Below, piece by piece: positions 1 through 6,137 of a stretch of 6,879 bases of DNA. Source of the stretch: SAR202 cluster bacterium. Its GTDB lineage: Bacteria > Chloroflexota > Dehalococcoidia > UBA3495. Location of the stretch: assembly GCA_009392775.1 (NCBI GenBank), contig VFFT01000074.1, positions 1 through 6,879 of the forward strand, in the 5' to 3' direction. The notes beneath the pieces are model-generated. The model made no database searches. It saw only the letters and a list, made by a program, of their open reading frames with translations, and had not been told where the DNA came from. Both the position numbers and the translations under genes were made by a program. The stretch's first letter is position 1. Each line of letters starts with the position of its first letter.

Positions 1-771
1 TGCTAACCCTTCTATCTGATAAAAGTGCCATTCGTGGGTAGCGTCAGTGGCTTCGTACCTGTAACATTTGCCTGGTACTATCACTCTTATAGGCGGTTCA
101 GTGGATTCCATTACCCTAGCTTGCATAGGAGATGTGTGAGTCCTCATTAGAAGAGGTCTATTACCGTTTTCATCCTCTTGATTTATCCAAAGCGAGTTCC
201 ACATATCTCGAGCAGGGTGCCCGGACGGTATGTTGAGCATTTCAAAATTGTAGTGGTCGAGTTCGACTTCGGGCCCTTCTACGACGGAGAACCCCATACT
301 CTCGAAAGCTCTAGTGATCTCTAGAACAATGCTGGTAGTCGGGTGTAATTTACCTGTAAGAATGGGCCGCCCAGGTAACGTTACGTCTATCAATGTTTTA
401 GTGTTGTTTGAGCCGCTGTAGGTTGATAGTGTTAGTTGTTTTTGCTCGAGTAGTTGTTCCAGTTGTACCTTAGTCTGATTGGCTAGATTGCCGATATGTT
501 TGCGTTCTTCTATACCTAATTCAGATAGTCCTCGTAATATAGATGTAAGTCTTCCTCTGCGCCCGAGGTAAGATACTCTCCATTCCTCTAACTTTTCTAA
601 GTCGCTGATATTTGAGAGCTCTTGAGTTGCAGAGGCAGTTAATTCTTGAATGGATTCTAATGACGTTGGATTCAATATAATCTCGTTAATATCTTTTAGG
701 GAGAATGTTACGTCTTTCGTAACGCAATTATAGGATTCGTGCTGCAGTGGGTCAAGATAACAACACCTCAT
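1..771 (-). CDS. pheS: Phenylalanine--tRNA ligase alpha subunit, 3' end cut by window edge
   Basis: Catalytic alpha subunit of the alpha2-beta2 phenylalanyl-tRNA synthetase, which charges tRNA-Phe in the cytoplasm. I translated the minus strand by hand: 257 codons are open from an ATG at 771 to the left edge, with the last part of the catalytic domain outside. An N-terminal helical arm contains YLGRRG (residues 68-73). Class II catalytic signatures follow: VEGPEVE (164-170), HPARDM (185-190), RTHTSPMQ (210-217) and the motif 2 region CYRYEATDATHEW (236-248). These are characteristic of PheS, so identity is firm. The start is less sure. ATG 771 has a GGAG ten bases upstream (782-785 on the plus strand) but adds about 33 residues, including Cys3, Cys4 and Cys16, before the region that aligns with usual PheS N-termini. 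A TTG at 675 would give the usual length. The gene is divergent from the MFS gene. pheT would be expected beyond the left edge. Confidence 0.95.
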   Translation of the reverse strand, partial: MRCCYLDPLQHESYNCVTKDVTFSLKDINEIILNPTSLESIQELTASATQELSNISDLEKLEEWRVSYLGRRGRLTSILRGLSELGIEERKHIGNLANQTKVQLEQLLEQKQLTLSTYSGSNNTKTLIDVTLPGRPILTGKLHPTTSIVLEITRAFESMGFSVVEGPEVELDHYNFEMLNIPSGHPARDMWNSLWINQEDENGNRPLLMRTHTSPMQARVMESTEPPIRVIVPGKCYRYEATDATHEWHFYQIEGLA

Positions 772-784
772 AGTGTATAATCTC
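772..784 (+). promoter_or_regulatory. Probable -10 region of the MFS gene promoter
   Basis: A perfect TATAAT lies at 776-781 inside the 13-mer AGTGTATAATCTC. It is about 50 bases upstream of the likely MFS start codon, so a transcript would begin near 788. No TTGACA-like -35 box is visible at the proper spacing (around 753-758). The TG before the hexamer abuts it directly, so it is not a standard extended -10. The same 13-mer occurs at 2187-2199 before the DUF3467 gene, which supports a real function on this strand. The segment overlaps the sequence just before the pheS ATG (771) on the opposite strand. Confidence 0.5.
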
Positions 785-832
785 CGACTAGTGAATTAAA
801 AGGTGCTAAGGAAGGGATTTAATAGCATTTAC

Positions 833-2155
833 ATGGATAACACTGAACCGCGTAAACGTAGACTAAATTATGGATGGATAATACTAGGCCTTACTTTTGG
901 CAATATATTCGTTGAAGGAGGGGTGAAAAATAGTCAGCCTGTATTTCTTCCTGCTTTGAGGCAAGGTTTCGGCGGCAGCGCGGCTATGACCGCTGGAATA
1001 TTTTCGGCGTCGGGACTTGTTGGGGCATTTTCAGCTCCTATACTAGGAAAGTTGCTTGATATGTTCGGCGCTAAGTATATGTTCCTAGTGGCTGGGATAG
1101 TTATTTTGCTAGGGTGGTGGGCCAGCAGTATGGTTAGCCATATATGGCAATTGTTTATTTTCTATAGTGTGATTGCTACCGCAGGGCAGACAATGATTGG
1201 GTTTTTCTCTGGTACAGCAGTTCTGACTCCGTGGTTCCCTAGGACCAAGGGACTTATGTTGGGAATAGCTGACTCCGGAAATCCTACCGGACAGGCGATA
1301 ATTACACCGTTTGCTCAATATACAGTAAGCGAATATGGTTGGCGAACAGGATTCCAGGTTCTTGGGATAATGTTTTTCCTTATAGTTTCGCCTTTAAATT
1401 TTTTGTTACAGCGTAAGCCTCCAGGATATGGAAGAACTCCGGGTAACTCGGACTATGACCCTAGTGAGTCCATTGCAGGAGCGCATGCTTTTAGAAGTGA
1501 AACTGCTAATTGGTTTGAGGAAGCTACTGTCCCAATTCCGTATGATAAAAAAGATTTCAATGCTGTAAAGGAAGCAGCTGTCTGGCTGTTGCTCTTTTCC
1601 AGAGCTGCGCAGGCTTTATCAAATCAAATGACCAATTTGCACATAATCGCGTTTTTTGTACTGGCTGGATATGGTGAAATGCTATCTGCGACTGCCATAG
1701 GTGTGGCGGGATTGTTTGGAGTAGGAGCCCGGCCATGTTTTGGAATATTGTCAGACAAGTTTGGCCGTGAGAGTGTCTATACTGTAAGAATACTTATGAC
1801 TGTTTTGTCTTTAGTGATAATCATTCTATTTGCGAAAAACGCTGCACTTTGGCCGTTGTTGATATTTGTAGGTTTGACAGGGTTGAGTGATGGGAGCGGC
1901 TTGTTAATTGGAGTTAAGGCTGCAGATATTTATCCTGCTCATGTATTGGGTTCGGTTATGGGTGTTATCGAAGTCGGTCGTGGAATAGGACTGGCTGCTG
2001 GTGGAGTGCTAACTGGTCTTATGTTTGATGTGTATGGGGATTATACTGCCGCATATTGGCTAGCTGCTTTTCTATTGTTAATGTCAATAGTTTCCATGTG
2101 GGCTCTTTTATTAATTAAGCCAAAGTATTCGCTAGGAATACAACAGGATGGTTGA
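833..2155 (+). CDS. Major facilitator superfamily transporter (monocarboxylate / oxalate-formate antiporter-like)
   Basis: A 440-residue inner-membrane secondary transporter with the usual MFS length and about 12 hydrophobic segments in two halves. Residue numbers are from ATG 833. TM1 begins at NYGWIILGL (12-20). The cytoplasmic motif A is GKLLDMFGAK (72-81) between TM2 and TM3, and a second copy, GILSDKFGRE (304-313), lies in the C-terminal half. WFPRTKGLMLGIADSG (134-149) and YGWRTGFQVLG (168-178) resemble the family that includes monocarboxylate transporters and OxlT-type antiporters. A charged cytoplasmic loop of about 55 residues (194-248) joins the halves. The substrate cannot be read from sequence; a small organic anion is inferred from family resemblance only. 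An in-frame GTG at 803 would add ten residues but has no good Shine-Dalgarno. ATG 833 has AGGAAGGG at 809-816, unusually far upstream (16 bases), so the start is unresolved. The gene is divergent from pheS, with its own promoter-like element. Confidence 0.9.
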   Translation: MDNTEPRKRRLNYGWIILGLTFGNIFVEGGVKNSQPVFLPALRQGFGGSAAMTAGIFSASGLVGAFSAPILGKLLDMFGAKYMFLVAGIVILLGWWASSMVSHIWQLFIFYSVIATAGQTMIGFFSGTAVLTPWFPRTKGLMLGIADSGNPTGQAIITPFAQYTVSEYGWRTGFQVLGIMFFLIVSPLNFLLQRKPPGYGRTPGNSDYDPSESIAGAHAFRSETANWFEEATVPIPYDKKDFNAVKEAAVWLLLFSRAAQALSNQMTNLHIIAFFVLAGYGEMLSATAIGVAGLFGVGARPCFGILSDKFGRESVYTVRILMTVLSLVIIILFAKNAALWPLLIFVGLTGLSDGSGLLIGVKAADIYPAHVLGSVMGVIEVGRGIGLAAGGVLTGLMFDVYGDYTAAYWLAAFLLLMSIVSMWALLLIKPKYSLGIQQDG

Positions 2156-2186
2156 GTCGTGTTACTAAATACCAATATAGCAGCGC

Positions 2187-2199
2187 AGTGTATAATCTC
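2187..2199 (+). promoter_or_regulatory. Probable -10 region of the DUF3467 gene pair promoter
   Basis: A perfect TATAAT at 2191-2196 lies inside the 13-mer AGTGTATAATCTC, identical to 772-784. It sits in the 89-base gap between the MFS stop and the DUF3467 start, about 50 bases before the ATG, the same distance as in the MFS copy. No consensus -35 is visible around 2168-2173. If real, the small-protein pair has its own transcript beginning near 2203 instead of depending on MFS read-through. Confidence 0.5.
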
Positions 2200-2234
2200 T
2201 GATAATAGGTTGTCATTAGTTTATTCAGTGTTCT

Positions 2235-2240
2235 AGGAGG
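2235..2240 (+). promoter_or_regulatory. Strong Shine-Dalgarno of the DUF3467 gene
   Basis: AGGAGG is a full match to the anti-Shine-Dalgarno core and lies only four bases (TTTC) before ATG 2245. It fixes the start of the downstream gene. It is the strongest ribosome-binding site in the window; the other genes here have partial or distant ones. Confidence 0.8.
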
Positions 2241-2244
2241 TTTC

Positions 2245-2604
2245 ATGCCGATTATACAAAGACCTTATGTTCCACCTGAAGATCAGGTGCCACAAGAAGA
2301 TGAATATGTGAATCCCGGAGATACCCAAGAAAGTGGATCCACTGGAGAACCTATAACATTTTATGCGGATTCTATGCATGTTTATAGCAGCTTGTATTCA
2401 GCGGTATTGTTCTTTGGAGAACAAATGGAAGAGCGGGAACCGATATTGCGCACTCGTATTAAAGTAAGTCCGCAGATGTTAAAGGCAATATCTATTCTGA
2501 CCAGTAAGCATGTCCGTGAATATGAGGAAGCTGTAGGTCCTATTAGTCTTCCTGATCAGGTATATGCCGCCTGGGAATTGGAGTCTGAACACCTTGGAGA
2601 GTGA
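2245..2604 (+). CDS. DUF3467 domain-containing small protein
   Basis: A 119-residue acidic, soluble protein with no signal peptide or membrane segment. Residues 1-36 are Pro-, Glu- and Gly-rich and look disordered. Residues 37-100 match my memory of the DUF3467 pattern: a strand with a Y-A-x-x-x-x-V-Y-S-S core (40-49), a short L-F-F-G-E segment (55-59), then R-I-K-V-S-P-Q (71-77, compare the family's R-V-x-M-S-P-Q-H), a helix, and REYEEAVGPI (91-100, compare K-Y-E-x-x-x-G-x-I). The family is widespread in bacteria and, as far as I know, has no assigned biochemical function. The start is set by the AGGAGG at 2235-2240. The stop codon overlaps the 5' end of the next gene, suggesting translational coupling and joint function. 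Domain assignment is by eye. Confidence 0.85.
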   Translation: MPIIQRPYVPPEDQVPQEDEYVNPGDTQESGSTGEPITFYADSMHVYSSLYSAVLFFGEQMEEREPILRTRIKVSPQMLKAISILTSKHVREYEEAVGPISLPDQVYAAWELESEHLGE

Positions 2605-3091
2605 AGGTAATCTTGGCCCTAATCGTATGATACAGGAAGACTTGGCGCTTCCTGTAGTTATAGATCCGGGCGTGGATAGCGCTAATCCAGAGGTCCTGGA
2701 TTGGAGAGTGGTTAGTACAACACAACCTAACAAAGCCACCTTTCATATTAACCATAGTGACGTAACTAATGTTAGAGTTGGGGTGCTGAGGGCGTCGGAT
2801 TTCCCTTTAGATACGCCCTTTGTTTTAGCTGAAGATTTACCAATAGTGATTATAGATAGTCTTGATAAATATTGGGCTGGTGAATCAAGGACAGCTCTAC
2901 CGCTGGGTGGGTTACGGGTTCCAGTAGAAGGTGACACTGAGGACGAAGCTAAGGCCAATCTGGCAAGGGATCTGGCTGCTCAATTCAGGCTACTTTTATT
3001 ATTACATTCCTCTAGATCAGGGGATATGGCGCCAGAACTTTTAAAGAACATTGAGTATTTGAGTTCGGTAATGACAGCGCGAGAATCCTGA
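2594..3091 (+). CDS. Uncharacterised protein, C-terminal half faintly HicB-like
   Basis: A soluble protein of about 165 residues that I do not recognise. It has no signal peptide or membrane helix; the leucine-rich stretch near residues 132-137 is too short and sits in a predicted helix. The N-terminal half looks beta-rich (NKATFHINHSDVTNVRVGVL, residues 46-65). The C-terminal half has a strand ending in VIIDS (85-89), YWAGE (93-97), then EGDTEDEAKANLARDL (112-127) and a long helix. That order resembles HicB-type domains (a strand, a 'WVA' strand, then G-D-T-x-E-E-A-x-x-N-L), but the central P-E-L-P-G-C segment is not obvious, so this is a weak fold-level guess. No HicA-like partner lies beside it. 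The start is uncertain: TTG 2594 has GGAG ten bases upstream (2580-2583), ATG 2564 would overlap the previous gene by 41 bases, and ATG 2627 has no Shine-Dalgarno. It is co-transcribed with the DUF3467 gene by position and converges on proS. Confidence 0.75.
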   Translation: MESEGNLGPNRMIQEDLALPVVIDPGVDSANPEVLDWRVVSTTQPNKATFHINHSDVTNVRVGVLRASDFPLDTPFVLAEDLPIVIIDSLDKYWAGESRTALPLGGLRVPVEGDTEDEAKANLARDLAAQFRLLLLLHSSRSGDMAPELLKNIEYLSSVMTARES

Positions 3092-3111
3092 CAGAGTAAC
3101 GTTTGACATTG

Positions 3112-4812
3112 CTAGCCAACGTGTGACGATATCCAGGAAACTATATCGGTACTTTTAATCAGTTCGGACTCGTTGCTTTCGCGTGTTTTTACTTCTAGTT
3201 GCCCGTTCTTTAGATTTCTAGGGCTAACTACTATACGCAATGGTAGTCCGATTAGGTCAGAGTCATTGAATTTCACACCAGGGGTCTGGTCTGTTCGGTT
3301 ATCGTACAACGTTTCTATACCGGATTCCCAGAGTTGATGGTAGAGGTCTTCAGCAGATTTTGCTACGTCATCATCAGACAGATTTAGTCCGATTAAATGG
3401 ACTAAATATGGTGCAATGTTTTTAGGAAATAGTATTCCTTTTTCATCATGGTTTAATTCTATAGTTGCCGCTAAGAGCCGTCCTACCCCTATTCCGTAAC
3501 AGCCCATTATTATAGGTGTATGGTCTCCGTTTTGGTCTAAGTAGAGGGCTCCAAGCGTTTCACTGAAAAATGTTCCTAACTTAAATATATGGCCTACTTC
3601 TACTCCGCGCGTGGATTCGAGGGTAGAATCACAGTTTGGGCATATATGCCCTGGTTCGGCTAATGATATGTCATCTTCAGAGTCTACGGTGAAATCCCTC
3701 GGGTAATTAATGTTTGCGAGGTGTATGCCTTCTTGATTCCCTCCAGCCACAAAATTACTACCATTATTTATAGAATGATCGCCAATTTTTCTTATAGCGG
3801 TAATTCCTACTGGTGAAGCAGATCCCGCAACTAGACCAGCTGCCTGCACTTCATTGTCGTTCGCTATTCGTAGATCGCTACAGTGGAGTATATTTTTCAA
3901 CTTGACTTCGTTAATTTCTAAATCGCCCCGTATGGTCGCAAATATGAGCTCCTCATCAGCCATGTAGAATACGGCTTTCAAGGTTTGAGAAGGAACAATG
4001 TTCAAATGTCTGCATAGATCGGGTATCGTCTTTATATTAGGAGTGTCTATTTGTGATACTTCGGCTTCAGCTACGGGCGTTATTATTGGGGCCAATCTGC
4101 TTTGAGCTTTCTCAGAGTTAGCTGTATAAGAGCAGGAAGGGCAAGTTATAATGGTGTCCTCTCCTGTCGGTGTTGCGCATATAAATTCGTGAGAGTCTTT
4201 GCCCCCTATGGCTCCACTATCTGCTTCTGCCATAAGGACTGGCAAACTGCAGGAGGAATAGATATTTTTATACGCTTGAGCCATGGCCTGATAGCTACGG
4301 TCTAGACTCTCCTCGTCACTGTTGAATGAGTAGGCGTCTTTCATAGCGAATTCGCGAACTCTGACTAGTCCTGCCCGAGGTCTTGGTTCATCTCTAAATT
4401 TGGTTTGAATTTGATAGAGTATAAGTGGTAAATCCCTGTAACTTTGGACGTTCGATCTAACTATGTTGGTCACCACTTCCTCGTGGGTGGGAGCCAATAC
4501 CATAGGCCTGCCTCGTCTATCCTCTAACGAAAAGAGATTGTCTCCAAAAGCTTCTTTTCGGCCAGTTTCTCGCCATAATTCTTCTGGTTGTAAGGATGGC
4601 ATTAATAGTTCCTGAGCCCCTGCTTGATCCATTTCGTCGCGAATTATGCTCTCCAGCTTTTTTAAAGAACGCCAAGCTAAAGGTAGATATGCATATACAC
4701 CACTAGAAACCTGGTGGATAAGTCCTGCCTTGAGCATGAGTTTATGGCTATTAGTTTCGGCTTCAGGTGGGTCTTCGCGTAGAGTTTTTGACAGCATATG
4801 AGTAAATTTCAT
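3112..4812 (-). CDS. proS: Proline--tRNA ligase, bacterial type with editing domain
   Basis: Cytoplasmic class II synthetase that charges tRNA-Pro; complete at 566 residues, typical of the bacterial form. The N-terminus MKFTHMLSKTLRED fits the family. The proline-specific loop APTHEE is at 107-112. Motif 2 runs from FRDEPRPRAGLVRVREF (139-155) to MKDAYSF (157-163). Motif 3 is GCYGIGVGR (437-445). The YbaK-like INS editing domain, which hydrolyses mischarged Ala-tRNA-Pro, fills about 230-385 between motifs 2 and 3 and keeps SQTLKA with Lys279, the position of the editing lysine I recall for E. coli ProRS. CxxC pairs at 224-227 and 391-394 flank the insertion. The anticodon-binding domain is about 468-566. 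An AGAAAGG (4823-4829 on the plus strand) precedes the ATG by about ten bases. It lies 71 bases downstream of ispG and is probably co-transcribed with it, with a possible extra promoter in the gap. Confidence 0.97.
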   Translation of the reverse strand: MKFTHMLSKTLREDPPEAETNSHKLMLKAGLIHQVSSGVYAYLPLAWRSLKKLESIIRDEMDQAGAQELLMPSLQPEELWRETGRKEAFGDNLFSLEDRRGRPMVLAPTHEEVVTNIVRSNVQSYRDLPLILYQIQTKFRDEPRPRAGLVRVREFAMKDAYSFNSDEESLDRSYQAMAQAYKNIYSSCSLPVLMAEADSGAIGGKDSHEFICATPTGEDTIITCPSCSYTANSEKAQSRLAPIITPVAEAEVSQIDTPNIKTIPDLCRHLNIVPSQTLKAVFYMADEELIFATIRGDLEINEVKLKNILHCSDLRIANDNEVQAAGLVAGSASPVGITAIRKIGDHSINNGSNFVAGGNQEGIHLANINYPRDFTVDSEDDISLAEPGHICPNCDSTLESTRGVEVGHIFKLGTFFSETLGALYLDQNGDHTPIIMGCYGIGVGRLLAATIELNHDEKGILFPKNIAPYLVHLIGLNLSDDDVAKSAEDLYHQLWESGIETLYDNRTDQTPGVKFNDSDLIGLPLRIVVSPRNLKNGQLEVKTRESNESELIKSTDIVSWISSHVG

Positions 4813-4831
4813 ATTTCGTCTGGCCTTTCTT

Positions 4832-4851
4832 AGTAACTGTTACTTATTATA
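4832..4851 (-). promoter_or_regulatory. Possible proS promoter -10 with adjoining palindrome
   Basis: On the minus strand a perfect TATAAT (4851 down to 4846) is followed after one base by AGTAACAGTTACT (4844 to 4832), an exact palindrome with six-base arms around one central base. A transcript start about seven bases after the hexamer would fall inside the palindrome, a place where a repressor could act. No -35 box of consensus type is visible around 4869-4874. The element lies in the 71-base gap between ispG and proS, so it would allow proS to be expressed apart from rseP-ispG. The gap is too short for a T-box leader. Confidence 0.35.
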
Positions 4852-4883
4852 TTAAAGAGAGAACGTGGAGGGTTGGTTCATTT

Positions 4884-6011
4884 TCAGGCAGGAGTTTGAT
4901 CTACTTCTTCCATTAGCGCGGTAAGCATGTCTTCTGCTGCGACAACGCGAACCTTTTCTCCTTTGCGGAATATGACGGCTCTCCCAGCTCCTGCGGCTAT
5001 ACCAACATCGGCGTCTTTTGCCTCTCCTGGACCGTTGACTTCACAACCCATTACTGCAACCTTTATGTTTTTATTGTTCTTTTTCAGTAAGGCATCTACA
5101 TCATTGGCTAGTTTTACGACGTCGACATCTGCTCTTCCGCAACTAGGACACGCTACTAAAGTAGTTCCTTTGTTGCGTAGGTTTAATGACTTTAATATTT
5201 CATATCCTGCTGTGACCTCTTCAGTAGAGTCTCCACTGAGCGATACTCTAATGGTGTCGCCTATTCCTTCATATAACAAAATGCCTAGGCCCACAGCCGT
5301 CCTGATTGAACCTGATTGCACTGTCCCAGCTTCGGTAATTCCTAAATGAAGTGGGTAAGGGACCATCGTGCTTAACTTTCTGTATGCTTCTACTGTAGTA
5401 GGAACATCAAAGGCTTTCATGGATATTTTAATTTGATCAAAATCGTGTTGTTCTAGGAAGCTAATTTCCCACAGTGCTGTTGCGAGCATATGATCTACTA
5501 TGCTGTATTCTCCCTCGCTAGCTTCTAATGCTTTTGGTAATTTATTGACTAGGTCCATGTGCCGTGAGAACCCTTTTGTGCGGCCAATACCACCCACTGG
5601 TGGTAGGCTTCCAAAATTTACCCCGATTCTAATTGGAATATTGCATTGCTTTGCTTTTTCAACTACTTCCTTTACTTGGTTTTCATCGCGTAAGTTACCC
5701 GGATTTAATCTTAAGCAATCCACTCCGCCATCTGCGCATTCCAAGGCTAATTTGTAATGAAAGTGTATATCTGCAATCAGCGGTATGTTTATTTGTTTTT
5801 TTATTTCTTTTATCGCTATAGCAGCTTCCATGTCTGGTACTGCTGATCTGATAATTTCACACCCTGCCTCTTCTAATTCATGTATTTGGCGGACAGTAGC
5901 TTTTACGTCGCGAGTGTCTGTTTTAGTCATTGATTGGACTGTTATATCTGAGCCGCCTCCGACTTGAACATTACCTACATGGACAGGCCTAGTTACTCGC
6001 CGTTTTATCAT
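4884..6011 (-). CDS. ispG: 4-hydroxy-3-methylbut-2-en-1-yl diphosphate synthase (IspG/GcpE)
   Basis: The [4Fe-4S] enzyme that reductively converts MEcPP to HMBPP, the penultimate step of the non-mevalonate (MEP) isoprenoid pathway, in the cytoplasm. Complete at 375 residues, the size of the two-domain bacterial form, so not the longer three-domain plant type. The N-terminal TIM-barrel half has VQSMTKTDT (25-33), VPDMEAA (58-64), IADIHFHY (79-86) and CLRLNPGN (99-106). LGITEAG (223-229) and EGIGDTIRVSLSGD (248-261) follow. The C-terminal cluster domain has CPSCGR (288-293) and GCEVNGPGE (322-330); Cys288, Cys291, Cys323 and Glu330 are the expected cluster ligands by analogy with known IspG structures. 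The stretch at 135-170 (after GVNFGSL) is longer than in E. coli IspG. The start is ATG 6011, preceded by a weak GTGAG. It lies between rseP and proS on the same strand; pairing with rseP and usually dxr is common. Confidence 0.97.
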   Translation of the reverse strand: MIKRRVTRPVHVGNVQVGGGSDITVQSMTKTDTRDVKATVRQIHELEEAGCEIIRSAVPDMEAAIAIKEIKKQINIPLIADIHFHYKLALECADGGVDCLRLNPGNLRDENQVKEVVEKAKQCNIPIRIGVNFGSLPPVGGIGRTKGFSRHMDLVNKLPKALEASEGEYSIVDHMLATALWEISFLEQHDFDQIKISMKAFDVPTTVEAYRKLSTMVPYPLHLGITEAGTVQSGSIRTAVGLGILLYEGIGDTIRVSLSGDSTEEVTAGYEILKSLNLRNKGTTLVACPSCGRADVDVVKLANDVDALLKKNNKNIKVAVMGCEVNGPGEAKDADVGIAAGAGRAVIFRKGEKVRVVAAEDMLTALMEEVDQTPA

Positions 6012-6137
6012 AATTACAATCTCACGTGTTTAAAATACTAGTACGGTTTAGACTATGTTACAGGAATTGTTTTGCTGTTACTAGAATTGAGGCCAGAATA
6101 AATAGGGTTATGAATCCCGACAATGACTGAAATATTA

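Noticed and set aside
2479..2958. Three minus-strand open frames opposite the DUF3467 and unknown genes
   Set aside because: They overlap one another and the two plus-strand genes, lack convincing ribosome-binding sites and have low-complexity products. The plus-strand frames have the strong Shine-Dalgarno and family resemblance.
2594..3091. A HicAB toxin-antitoxin module
   Set aside because: Only a faint HicB-like pattern is present in one protein. No HicA-like small double-stranded RNA-binding protein lies beside it, and the DUF3467 partner is not a known toxin.
4813..4883. T-box or other tRNA-sensing leader for proS
   Set aside because: The gap is only 71 bases and lacks a T-box sequence or a hairpin with a T-run.
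4927..5349. 140-codon plus-strand open frame opposite ispG
   Set aside because: It lies wholly antisense to a clearly conserved enzyme and its Ser/Thr/Pro-rich product resembles no family I know; it is a shadow of ispG codon structure.
6012..6137. tRNA or small RNA gene between rseP and ispG
   Set aside because: The stretch is AT-rich with no cloverleaf-compatible arms, no GGTTCRA-type T-loop and no strong hairpin.
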